A stretch of 64,000 nt of DNA, taken from the NCBI GenBank assembly GCA_001910725.1, contig MJGA01000005.1:1178001-1242000 (forward strand). Reading direction: 5' to 3'. Shown here in pieces: positions 20,478 through 30,649 of the stretch. The stretch is from Phanerodontia chrysosporium (lineage: Eukaryota > Basidiomycota > Agaricomycetes > Polyporales > Phanerochaetaceae). Made by a program: the position numbers and the translations under genes. Each line of letters starts with the position of its first letter. Within the stretch, counting starts at the first letter, position 1. The notes beneath the pieces were generated by a model. It saw nothing but the letters and a program-made list of their open reading frames with translations, did not search any database and was not told the DNA's origin.

Positions 20478-20770
20478 ATGCGCATCATCGATGTTGTCAG
20501 TCGTAATAATCCCAAAGGCATACATTCTGTCCAAGACGCAAGTGTAGGAATATTGTGGGGTTCTTCAGTGGTGAACGAGGGGGATTTGAAACTGTTCGTG
20601 CTCAGGCACGAGACCATGCAGATTGCAACATGGCACGTTATTGGAGAAATAAAGAAGTGCTCTTTCATCAACGCCTGCGGTCAACCACACAAGACCAGCT
20701 TTATCGCGCTGAAGCCTCTCCACGTTGTCGACACGGTAGTGTTGATTACTCTCATATTCACATTCTGCGC
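20478..20770 (+). pseudogene. Member of an unrecognised small-protein family (copy 1)
   Basis: Open frame from ATG 20478 with GIHSVQDASVGILWGSSV, VLRHETMQIATWHVIGEI and SFIALKPLHVVD. The pattern hhC/R-x(4-5)-I-x-T-x-V-x-G-R/E followed about 20 residues later by L-x-L-x-P-L is shared by eye with copies at 24633-25278, 40252-40494 and 43759-44514. Beyond about 20770 the reading becomes hydrophobic and arbitrary. The function is unknown; an OB-fold-like strand pattern is one possibility. It is likely a decayed copy, possibly part of the same gene as 19902-20396. Confidence 0.4.
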
Positions 20771-20893
20771 ACTGACTTCCTGTATGTTTTGCTCCGGTTT
20801 ATGCATTCTTTTACACTTCCTTACGTCATTGACAGACCCTGTATACAGTCCTGACCCCACTTTTGTGTGGATAGCTTCGCGTTCCAACCAGGG

Positions 20894-20898
20894 GGCAC
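20894..20898. repeat. Target-site duplication of the fold-back unit, left copy (GGCAC)
   Basis: GGCAC is repeated at 22113-22117. With the unit and one copy removed, an open frame FAFQPGGTTYVTLLFLRN reads through the site. Confidence 0.9.
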
Positions 20899-22112
20899 TG
20901 TCACGGATGTGACGGCGCAGCCCTATTTTTCGCCGATTTCTGGCTATTTTCCTCGATTAATCCAACGGGCAAGCAGCCCTCGCGCCGTCTGGAGTCCTAG
21001 CCGCCCACACTCAGCGCCTGGCCATTCAGCGCCAGCGCCCTGATGGCGCATCACCCCTAGACGCCAGCGCATCCCGCCGCGTGCTCAGACACTGCCCGGA
21101 TCACCGGTCTGCCTTGCAACCGGTTCCCTGGATCGCCGAAGTGGCACTGTCATCCCTGATGACTCCCTTCGCCAAGACACGCCGAGCTGATCAGCCTGAT
21201 GACACAGCCTCGGCCCGACGCAGCCTCGAGACACTGCCAGCTGACCCTGCCTCGTGACATAGCCCCCGCACAGCCTCGCCGCGCAGTCCACGTCGCAGCC
21301 TCGCTGGCTATGCCAAGCACTGCCCATCAGCTTAGGTAATCGTACAGCCTGCCCTAGAGTACTGTAGTATATAAGGGTAGCTCCCCTCGCTCCTGTCCAT
21401 TATCTCGACCTAATATTGCGGAGCAAGGGCTCAACGCCGCACGAGGGAGGGCAGATGGGGAGGACGATGACGAGGCGCGGCGGAGCGAGTCACGCAGCGA
21501 CGGGCAACTTATTCAGCTGTCCGTATTGACCAAGATACATTAGCACGCTATGCTACTATACAAACTGAGCCTCAGCTTACCTGTCCATATTGACCAAGAG
21601 GTCGAGATGATGGACAGGAGCGAGGAGTGCTACCCTTATATACTACAGAGTCTTTAGGGCAGGCTGTACGATTACCTAAGCTGATGGGCAGTGCTCGGCA
21701 TAGCCAGCGAGGCTGCGACGCGGACTGCGCGGCGAGGCTGTGCGGGGGCTATGTCACGAGGCAGGGTCAGCTGGCAGTGTCTCGAGGCTGCGTCGGGCCG
21801 AGGCTGTGTCATCAGGCTGATCAGCTCGGCGTGTCTTGGCGAAGGGAGTCATCAGGGATGGCAGTGCTGCTTCGGCGATCCGGGGAACCGGTTGCAGGGC
21901 AGACCGGTGATCCGGGCAGTGTCTGAGCACGCGGCGGGATGCGCTGGCGTCTAGGGGTGATGCGCCATCAGGGCGCTGGCGCTGAATGGCCAGGCGCTGA
22001 GTGTGGGCGGCTAGGACTCCAGACGGCGCGAGGGCTGCTTGCCCGTTGGATTAATCGAGGAAAATAGCCAGAAATCGGCGAAAAATAGGGCTGCACCGTC
22101 ACATCCGTGACA
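20899..22112. mobile_element. Fold-back unit: C-family LTR + PBS + inverted U3
   Basis: Both ends are the same LTR terminus (TGTCACGGATGTGACGG and its complement), and a 5-bp TSD GGCAC flanks the unit. 21414-22112 is a complete minus-strand LTR of the C family (699 bp). 20899-21410 is an inverted copy of only its U3 and first R bases, about 512 nt. The two are joined by ATCTCGACCTAA (21402-21413), which on the minus strand is the C-family primer-binding site TTAGGTCGAGAT. The inverted copy starts exactly where the 10-nt PBS/R complementarity ends. It has no coding capacity. The arrangement LTR-PBS-inverted U3 fits a PBS that folded back on its own R sequence and was extended, then integrated by integrase. 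Confidence 0.88.
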
Positions 22113-24588
22113 GGCACCACATATGTAACTCTATTGTTTCTTCGCAACCCTTACTTCATTCCACACTCCCTGGAGTAGTACGAGATGTTTACGGAGTGCT
22201 ACGACTTCACTACTTGCAGCATACACACCAGAACTCCTATGAAAACAAATGCCACGCTGCTGGCCACCAATGACACTGTTGTGATTGAATTCTGCATTCG
22301 CAAAAATGGCCTTCAAACTCGCAAGTACGAAACTCTCTTTCTTGTGACACATATTGTGTGCATTGCCAAGTCTAACTCTAACCCCCCCCCCCTGCTACGT
22401 GATTACTCATGCAATTTGTCCTTGTATTTGTAACTTTGTCCTGCCCATGCTCAAATCAATGCCACCCACTGCCAACTATAGCAGTATCTCAGCCTCCAAA
22501 TGTGTACTTGTACTTGTATCTTTGTCCTGCCCTGCTCTGAATGTGAAATCATTATGGAATTGTATCACGACGTTGCAGAATGTACGTAGGACATGAGTGA
22601 TGCTACGTGGTATGGTGGCTGCCCATAATCCTTCGCCTGCGTTGAAGTCAGCATGATTTGATGCGACGTCTGCGATGCTCATCAGTGAGAACATGGCCCA
22701 TTATATCACCTCCCTGTGATGCGTATGGCAGGTAAGCCATACCATCCTGACAAGCCAGGTTGTCCACGAATGTTGTCAGCAAGGAGTCAGTCTGAGTGCA
22801 CGGTCACATACCCATTGTCCGGTTGTTTTCCATTACTGGTCCACGTGAGTTGGGATTACAATAGTTCAGTCTTCGATTGTCCAATGCTGTAATCGGCCGA
22901 ACGATGTTAAGGCTACACTTGTTCGTCCTTCACGCTTCACACCCTGCTCCCAATATCCTTCTCACATGTTCCTTTGTTTCACGTCACGTAGTCTCCAATT
23001 GCACCGACTATCCTGTCAGTCAGGTCAGAGGCAATGACTCCTTGCCTGGCCTCTTATCGTTGGCGAGGTAGAGACAAATGGTTCATTCCCACTCTCAACT
23101 GTTAACATTCTCCCTTAGTGTTGACCTCAACAATGTTCATTATCTGCAGCGGTTGACAAGATACAGTGCTTCAAGTGGAGTCGCTCCCTCTCACATTGGG
23201 TCAATGTAGGTCGGAGTGGTACTTGTTTCAGGTCAGTCTGAGTATTTAATGCCTTGCTTACTACTCGCCGAGCCCCCGTTACACTTCCTAACGTCTATGC
23301 AGCACAAATTATTGCAAGATGCAACAGATCTTGTCCTTTGCTGCCAACCTTCTTTGCTGGTGACTACGCCCCGTGAGATATTGACCCATGTAAGTCGTCT
23401 ACTCGTTTATGTACTCTGTTTAACAAAGTATCTTCACCAGGTCACTTTCCACCTGCAACCATTGGACTTACTGAATCTCAGGAAGACATGTCGCAACCTA
23501 CGTTTTGTGGTGTTCAGTCAACATTTCAGACGGTCATGGACCATCGCATGAAGTAACTTCACATCACCGTTATTCCACTGTCTGCTGTTTCTGTCAGAGT
23601 CCGCTCTTGCGAGTCTTCTGTTCTGCTCCGTCTGCGCAGTAACTTCCACAATTCTTCTATTGTGGAAGTTGTCCTAATCATCAGGACTAGGTCTATGGAA
23701 AAGATACCCACACGCACCTTTTCTGAAACATTTATGCTCGACACTGCAATGATTGCGTTTCATGGTAAACATCGTGTTCATCTCCTTTTTATATCTTGGA
23801 TCTCATTATTATCTCATAGGCTGATCACATGCATTCACAATGATCCGTACATCCACAAATTGCTCGACGCTGACATTCTGTATCCCCTATCCCACCTGAA
23901 ACCTTGGATGGTCGTACCAGTTGTCCTCCACTACCACACCAACCTCATTCACTCATTACAGAATAGAACACCCAGCATATACCAGTACGACTATAGCATT
24001 GTTACGTTCTGGTTACAGGAGTTGGACAATGCACTGAAGGAAACATCGCTCGAAGGGCAGTGTGGGTTAATCGTAGAAAGGGTAAAAGCATTGAGAGCCA
24101 CTAGAGAAGTACGTATCTGCCCACATTTGCATCACTGCTACTCTGACAGAGATAATAATGTCTCATTACTCTTATGAAGTGGTGGGACGCTTACGAGGAC
24201 ACTGTATTCAGTTGAAAGAACGTCCTTAGTCGGAATCGAACCACTTTCTTTTTTAGACTGCACAATATAGATGGCCGAGCAAGACCATGTAAGATCTGAG
24301 CCATATATTATGAGGTTGATAAACACCTGCCCTAATGTATATTGCGTGTGGACAGTTCTGTAGTTTTCACAAATATGTACCATATGGTGCCCAACGCTGT
24401 GAATTCAGCTCGTCGTCTCGGTACACGCATTAGTGTTTTGTGCAGAGCATTATATCTGTTCTCACTGTACAGTCCAGCACTTTGCACGCTCATACGTCAT
24501 CTGCTACACACGCTCGACATCGACAGTTCTACTGTACAGGCATCTGTCCTTGGCTGAGAATGTTGGTTCTGCGTATGGTGTCACTAGG
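22113..24588. other. Gene-poor region with scattered decayed ORFs
   Basis: It contains a poly-C run near 22384, an imperfect local duplication around TTTGTCCTGCCC (22434 and 22523), and several short ORFs without recognisable motifs. 23662-24177 is open for 171 aa (VVLIIRTRSMEKIPTRTF, YDYSIVTFWLQELDNAL) but I recognise nothing. No LTR, complete tRNA or conserved domain was seen. Confidence 0.4.
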
Positions 24589-24596
24589 TATATAAG
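24589..24596 (+). promoter_or_regulatory. TATA box upstream of small-protein family copy 2
   Basis: TATATAAG lies about 40 nt before the ATG at 24633. Confidence 0.45.
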
Positions 24597-24632
24597 CCCC
24601 TGATAGATTCTCGTCCTCCAGTGTCACTGAAC

Positions 24633-25278
24633 ATGGCATCCTTGCGTTACCTTGAGATTGTACCACGCTCTCTGACCCTGTCCTCCACAGATATTTCTTG
24701 CAAAGAAGAAGGCAAGATCGATGTCATTGCACCTGGGGTAATTATTCCTGGCATTCTCGTGATTGCATTCATTAAAGTTGAACCAATGGTAATAGGGAAA
24801 AATCCGATACATCAGAAAGCTATCCATCTCCAAAGTTTATGAACTTCACGTGGCTATGAATTGTGTTCTTGCCATCGTGAACAAGTACCCTGTGCAGTTC
24901 GCACCTACGCCGTTGTACTGGGGTTTACGCCATGCTACACCCAATAATCTGACTACTTGTCAAGTGCACTACGACTCTGTCAATATGAGGAATGTACTTT
25001 GTTTCAAAAACAAACATGTAGTCTTGACAATCGCCGGTCGACTTCTGTCTTGCCACTTTGACGACAGTGACAAGGTGCGACACTCCGCCAAGCTTTATCT
25101 CAATCCCCTTCGGTCAACCGACAATGACACCATGCGAACTGTGCTGCCCGACCACGCGTACGATTACCGAGAAGGTATGTGTTCCTGTCAAACAGTGTTT
25201 CGTACTTCTAACTTTGCTCTCAGTTCCTACCGTGGACTTTGTCATTTTCACAAGTCCCTGTCCATTGAAAGGTGGTGA
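24633..25278 (+). pseudogene. Member of an unrecognised small-protein family (copy 2), with one frame slip
   Basis: ATG 24633 opens SLRYLEIVPRSLTLSSTD and GVIIPGILVIAFIKVEP. After about 24790 the coding sense moves to another frame (ISKVYELHVAMNCVLAIVN, then PTPLYWGLRHATPNNLTT). The family core MRNVLCFKNKHVVLTIAGRL and LYLNPLRSTDNDTMR follows, ending with TGA at 25276-25278. It is the longest and best preserved copy of the family left of element C. Whether the frame slip is a real mutation, a missed intron or an assembly error cannot be told. No function is assigned. Confidence 0.5.
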
Positions 25279-25928
25279 AGGCCCTGAGATACAGCACCGT
25301 AATGATTATGCACATTCTAAATACTAACTAGAATGACATGTCCTTCATAGTACATTCCTTTTAATGAAATCTATTATGCACCCTGAATTACATTCATCAA
25401 CCTGGTACAAATGGAGGATATCAGTCACCGCGACCTTCATTGTGATGATGTGCTCATGAGAGATTTTGCTCTCATTTGTCTGCCTATGCAAGACGACTGG
25501 TCACGGAGAGAATGCGAGGACACAGGATATTATGTTGGTTTTAGGATGTACAGAGTCATTCAACTTGTTATTACTTGATGTCTTCTAAAATTTCACCTGC
25601 ACAACCTATGCAAACCCTTCTACAATATTGCATTGCAGACTCGCTGCCTCGCGACATTGAGCTTGATCAGCGTGGTGTGCACTTCACTCTGTCAGTACTC
25701 CTTATTTTGTGGCCAATCGCCATCCATATTGATTAACGTGGCAGGCGGTTCACATGTGATTGATTACACGCAGTGGGTGCTTCAAAAACGACTTTGCAGT
25801 TTCGTCCTATCCTATATCCTCGTTTGAGCATGATGATGGAACTGCACACCTGTCCGATTCTCCTATTATCATCTGACATGACTTCAACACAGTTCTCACG
25901 TCTTCCTTTTGTATTGGTGCCCACAGAA
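25279..25928. other. Gene-poor stretch left of element C
   Basis: Only short unassigned ORFs; no domain or repeat recognised. Confidence 0.4.
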
Positions 25929-26623
25929 TGTCGCGAAGCGAAGGCTCAACGCTTCACAAGGGAGGACAGATGGGGAGGTCGACGACGAGGCGCGGCGGAG
26001 CGAGTCACGCAGCGACGAACAAACTTGTTCAGCTGTCCGTATTGACCAAGTTAACATTAGCAAACTGGTCTACTATACAAGCTGGGGCTTACCTGTCCGT
26101 ATTGACCAAGAGGTCGAGATGACGGACAGAAGCGAGGAGTGCTACCCTTATATACTACAGAGTCTTTAGGGCAGGCTGTACGATTACCTAAGCTGATGGG
26201 CAGTGCTCGGCATAGCCAGCGAGGCTGCGACGCGGACTGCGCGGCGAGGCTGTGCGGGGCTATGTCACGAGGCAGGGTCAGCTGGCAGTGTCTCGAGGCT
26301 GCGTCGGGCCGAGGCTGTGTCATCAGGCTGATCAGCTCGGCGTGTCTTGGCGAAGGGAGTCATCAGGGATGACAGTGCCACTTCGGCGATCCAGGGAACC
26401 GGTTGCAAGGCAGACCGGTGATACGGGCAGTGTCTGAGCGCGCAGCGGGATGCGCTGGCGTCTAGGGGTGATGCGCCATCAGGGCGCTGGCGCTGAATGG
26501 CCAGGCGCTGAGTGTGGGCAGCTAGGACTCCAGACGGCGCAAGGGCTGCTCGCCCGTTGGATTAATCGAGGAAAATAGCCAAAAATCGGCAAACAATAGG
26601 GCTGTACTGTCACATCCGTGACA
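25929..26623 (-). repeat. 3' LTR of element C (695 bp)
   Basis: In element orientation it starts TGTCACGG and ends CGCGACA. It has the same length as 38881-39575. U3 is about 95 percent alike between the two, while the U5 side (plus-strand first 180 nt) is clearly more diverged. The flank CAGAA (25924-25928) does not match the flank at the other end. Confidence 0.9.
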
Positions 26624-26640
26624 TTACCCCCCTCCTAAAA
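26624..26640 (-). other. Polypurine tract of element C
   Basis: In element orientation TTTTAGGAGGGGGGTAA abuts the 3' LTR. Confidence 0.65.
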
Positions 26641-26662
26641 CCGAGCGTCCTCGCGAGGTCGT

Positions 26663-29600
26663 TTAGATGTGGCGCCCCTCCTCCCAATCGAGATTGGCCT
26701 TGGCGCGATCAGAGGCAGAAAGGTGGGAGACGTCGACTTCAGTGACGAACGGGCGAAAGGAGGCAGCGAGGGCTTCGAAGGTGGTGGCAGCGAGCTTGCA
26801 GGGCGCTTCCGGATTTTGGCGATGGAACTTGTTGACCAGAGCTTTGGCGTGCTTGAGGTTGTCTGCCTTTTCCCACATGTCGCCGGCTTGGCCGTAGCCT
26901 TTCCAGCGGACTTTGTACTGCAGTTGGCGGCGGTATATGCAGCTGTCGAGGATCTTCTCGACGACGTATTCTTCTTTGCCGGCAACCTTGACAGGTTTGG
27001 GAGGCAGGAGCTTCTCGACGCCCTGATCGTGCCACGGGCTGAGGCGGTTGACATGGAAAACCGGGTGGATTTTCAGCCAGCTCGGGAGCTCGAGCCGATA
27101 GTCCAGATCGCCGATCTTTTCCAGAACCTTAAACGGACCTAGCTGGCGGGGGCCAAGCTTGAGCGAGGGTTGATCGATGCTGAGGTCCTTCGTGCTGAGC
27201 CAAACCTGATCGCCGACTTTGAAGGAGTGGGCGCGTTTCTTCGCGGCCTCGTACTCTTCTTTCATGCGAGCCTTGGTAAGGCGCAGGGCAGCTTCGGCCT
27301 CTTTGCGAATGTGAGCCATGCGGTCTAGGCGCTCATCGAGGGCGGGAACCTTGGTGTGTTTGCCGGCCAGAATCGTGAAGTCTGGTGTGTAGCCGTAAAC
27401 AATTTCGAAGGGCGTGCGCTCGGTAGCACTAGACACGTGCGAGTTCAGGGTGAACTCAGCCATCGGGAGCCAATCGACCCAGTCGTCTTGGCGCTGGGAG
27501 ACAAAGAGACGCAGGAATTTCTCGACTTCCTGGTTCTTGCGCTCGACCTTGCCGTTGCCTTCGGGGTGATACGCCGTGGTGAGACCGGTAGCGATGCCGA
27601 GGCGCTTGTATAGCGCTCGCATGTACTGGGCTGCAAACTGGGGTCCACGATCGGAGAAGATCTTGCGTGGGAGGCCGTGAAGGCGGAAGATGTCCGTGTA
27701 GTGGACGTCGCCCATGCCGGCAGCGGTGATCGTCGAGTCGACCGGCACAAGGTGGCACTGATCCGAGTAGTGGTCCATGTAGACCGCGATCGAGTCCTTC
27801 TTGGTCTTGGCGTCGCGTGGGAGCTGCGTGATGAGATCCACGCCGACGTGTTCCCAGGGCCCTGAAGGGACATTGTGGGGCTGTAGGGTGGCTTTCGGAT
27901 GTGGGGCGGACTTGTACCGTTGGCATTGATCGCAGCCGAGCACATAGTGGTTAATGTCGGCGGAGATGCGCGGCCACCAATAGTACCGAGAGACTAATTC
28001 GAGGGTGGTGTGCTTTCCAGGGTGTCCGGCAGTCGGCGCATCGTGGCAAGACTTGATGACGTCGTTGCGCAGCGCGGCACTGTTCGGGACATAGACTTTC
28101 CCATGGTAGTACAGAAGGCCTTTGTCTTCTTCCCATTCGAGAACGCCGTTGCGCAGCTTGCGGGGCCCCTTGGTCCGGAGAACCTGCAGAGCATCTGCGA
28201 CTTCCTTTTCCTTTTCGGAACAGTCGCGAATGCGCTTCTCGAGGGGGGAGGGGTTTGCGAAGGCTGCCGTGGTGGCTATCTTAAACAGCTCTGGCTTCAG
28301 TACTACCTGCGAGCGATTGTCTTCTTCATCGGAGACGTGCAGCGAGGAGGGCCGGGAGAGCGGGTCAGCGAGGAGATGCGTCTTGCCGGGGCGGTGGATG
28401 ATGCGGAAGTCGTACTCGGCGAGGTAGGAAGCCCACCGGGCTTGTCGCCGCGTGAGATTCTGCGCAGTCTTCCAGTACTGGAGATTCTGATGATCGGTCC
28501 AGATCTCGAAAGGCTCCGGGAGACCTTCGAGGAACTGGCGCCAGTCCTTGAGAGCTTCGATGATTGCAAGCATCTCACGGTCCCAGATCTCGTAGTTCCG
28601 CTCGGCGGGGCTCATGGTCTGCGAGCGATACGCGATTGGATGCCAGAGACCATCTTCAGGGTTGCGTTGGGCTATGACTCCTCCGGTGGCGTAGCCAGAA
28701 GCATCGGTCTCGACGCGAGTTGGCCGATCAATGCTCCACATGGCGAGCACGGGCTGAGTCGTGAAAGCGTGCTTGAGCGTCTCGAAGGCTTCTGCCTGTG
28801 CGGGACCCCAATTAAACGGAGTGTCCTTCTTCGTCAGATCGTGCAGCGGGCGGCAGATCTTTGAGAAGTCTTTGATAAAACGGCGATAGAAGTTGGCGAA
28901 CCCGACAAAGCCTCGTACGTCTTTGAGGTTCTTCGGGGTCGGCCACTCGGCTACAGCCTTAACCTTGCCAGGGTCCATGCCGACTTGTCCTTCGCTGATA
29001 AGGAGCCCAAAATATTCGATCTCTGAGCGCTCGAACTCGCACTTCTCGGGCCGGAGGTACAGATCGTACTTGGCGAGGCGTGCCAGGACCTCGTGAACAA
29101 TCTTCCGATGCGAAGCGAGATCGTTCGACCAGATGAGAATGTCGTCAAGGTAAACTGCGACCTTGCTCTCAGCGATGAGGTCGGCGAATATGTGGTTCAT
29201 AAGGGCCTGGAACGTGGCGGGGCTGTTGCACAGACCGAAATACATGACTCTGGGCTCGAAGAGGCCGCGGTTGGTGACGAAGGCAGCTTTCCACTCGTCA
29301 CCTTCCTTAATCCGGACGTTGTTGTAGCCCCAACGGACGTTGAACTTAGTGAAGATCTTAGCACCCTGGAGCTTCCCAATGATGTCGGAGGCGAGCGGGA
29401 GGGGGTACCGATTCTTCACAGTGATGTTGTTGAGCTTGCGGTAGTCTTGAATGAACCGGAGCTTGCCGTCCTTTTTCTTGATGAAGAAGACAGGGGAAGC
29501 GATCGAAGACTTGCTGGGGACGATATAGCCCTTGGCGAGTGCATCGTCGATGAACCGCTGTAGTTCTTCATTCTCGATCAGGGACATGGGATAAACCTTC

Positions 29601-29903
29601 AATTTGATCGAGGCCGGGGCGTCCGGAACGAGATCTATCGCGTGATCCCAGGGCTGATGCTTCGGAAGGCGGTGTGATTCCTCTTCAAAGAACACCTTCT
29701 TGTGTCGGTGGTACTCTTTGAGAACCAGCTCTTCGAACGTCTTGGTGTACTTCTCGCGATTGGCTTCAACAGCGATCGCTTGCGAGTAAGTGTAGCCGGC
29801 GAGAATCCAGACTTCGTCCTTGGCGTCCTCAACAATGCCTGCTCGAAGCCATTCACGGCGTTTGGAGCGGTTGGCATCAATCTGATGGATACCGAAAACC
29901 GGG
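26663..29903 (-). pseudogene. Pol of element C, 3' part: RT-RNase H-integrase-chromodomain
   Basis: Continuous open frame from the junction with D (GIHQIDANRSKRREW) to the stop at 26663. RT: FFIKKKDGKLRFIQDYRKLN and VYLDDILIW are present, but motif A reads FTKFNVRWGYNN with Asn in place of the catalytic Asp. RNase H: VETDASGYATGGVI. Integrase: HDAPTAGHPGKH, CDQCQRYK, GVDLITQL, SDRGPQF, GNGKVERKNQ. Chromodomain: YKVRWKGYGQAGDMWE. It ends EEGRHI* with no dUTPase. The frame is otherwise undamaged, so the Asp-to-Asn change is a specific lesion, unless it is a sequencing error. Confidence 0.87.
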
Positions 29904-29908
29904 GTGAG

Positions 29909-30339
29909 TGTAACCCGACTGCTCGGGTTACAACGGACTTTCTAGCACAACAACGGACTTTCTAGCACAACAACGGACTTTCTAGCACAACCACGGACTA
30001 TAGTAGCGTACCTGACTCAAACACGGACCCATAGCTACACATAACGCGCCCGCGCATCACACTCCTTCCCCTTTCGTATTGCTCCCGCTACTCTTTCCCC
30101 TTTTATCCAGAACCCGCCTTCGTCGTCATCGCCCCTCCGTCCAAACCTTGTTTTTCGTTCCCTTATATTCCTCGCCCTCGAGCCGTGGTCTCTAGTCTCT
30201 TTCCCCCGGCTCGAAGGTATGCCCCCTTTTATGTCTCTTGACCAACTTGTATTGAGTCTCTTTCCCCCGGCTCGAAGAATATATCTTGTGCCCGTTCATT
30301 GCTCGAAATTGAGTGACTCGCATGCACCGCGAGCTTACA
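29909..30339 (+). repeat. 5' LTR of element D (431 bp)
   Basis: It starts TGTAACCCGA and ends CTTACA, with TGTAA/TTACA termini. It matches 35450-35860 with two substitutions; the 20-bp length difference is one extra unit of a tandem repeat (ACGGACTTTCTAGCACAACA; three copies here, two in the 3' LTR). Positions 29909-29932 form a perfect inverted repeat, TGTAACCCGA and TCGGGTTACA around 4 nt. CTCTTTCCCCCGGCTCGAAG occurs twice near the 3' end. Confidence 0.93.
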
Positions 30340-30649
30340 CTTTTTTTTGAACGTCACACAAGTTTTCGAAGAGCTGGTGGTACCCCGCGCTACCACCGCT
30401 ACCGCCTCCGTCTTACGTCTCCGTCCCTCCGTCGTCGCACCGTAACCGCAACAGCCGTTCGTCACTCTGGCGGACGACCTGAGCTTCGCATCCGATCTCA
30501 CACCGATATCGGATGAGTTGGAATCTGAGTTCGAGCAGGAAGAGGTGCAGTACCTCCCGTTGCCACCCTCGCCCTCTCCCTCTACGTCCTCTTCGTCATC
30601 CTCTTCGTCTTCCGACTCCGCATACACCGCATATACCCAACCGCACACG

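Noticed and set aside
21085..21926. Pro/Arg-rich ORFs within the C-family LTRs (also at 26139 and 39090)
   Set aside because: They recur in every LTR copy in both orientations and arise from GC-rich LTR sequence; no start context or conservation beyond the DNA repeat.
24220..24300. Possible minus-strand tRNA around a GGTTCGATTCCGAC (T-arm-like) sequence
   Set aside because: The T stem is imperfect and no matching 5' acceptor half, D arm or anticodon arm is present upstream, so at most it is a tRNA 3'-half relic.
30340..30400. tRNA-type primer-binding site (TGGTGGTACCCC) of element D
   Set aside because: It lies about 35 nt past the LTR end, too far for a standard PBS, and no tRNA 3' end match could be confirmed; the priming mode of D is left open.
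30313..30516. Small ORF from the end of the D LTR into its leader
   Set aside because: It begins inside the LTR, is Arg/Thr-rich low complexity and has no counterpart in the other elements. A frameshift link to gag is not needed because gag has its own ATG at 30650.
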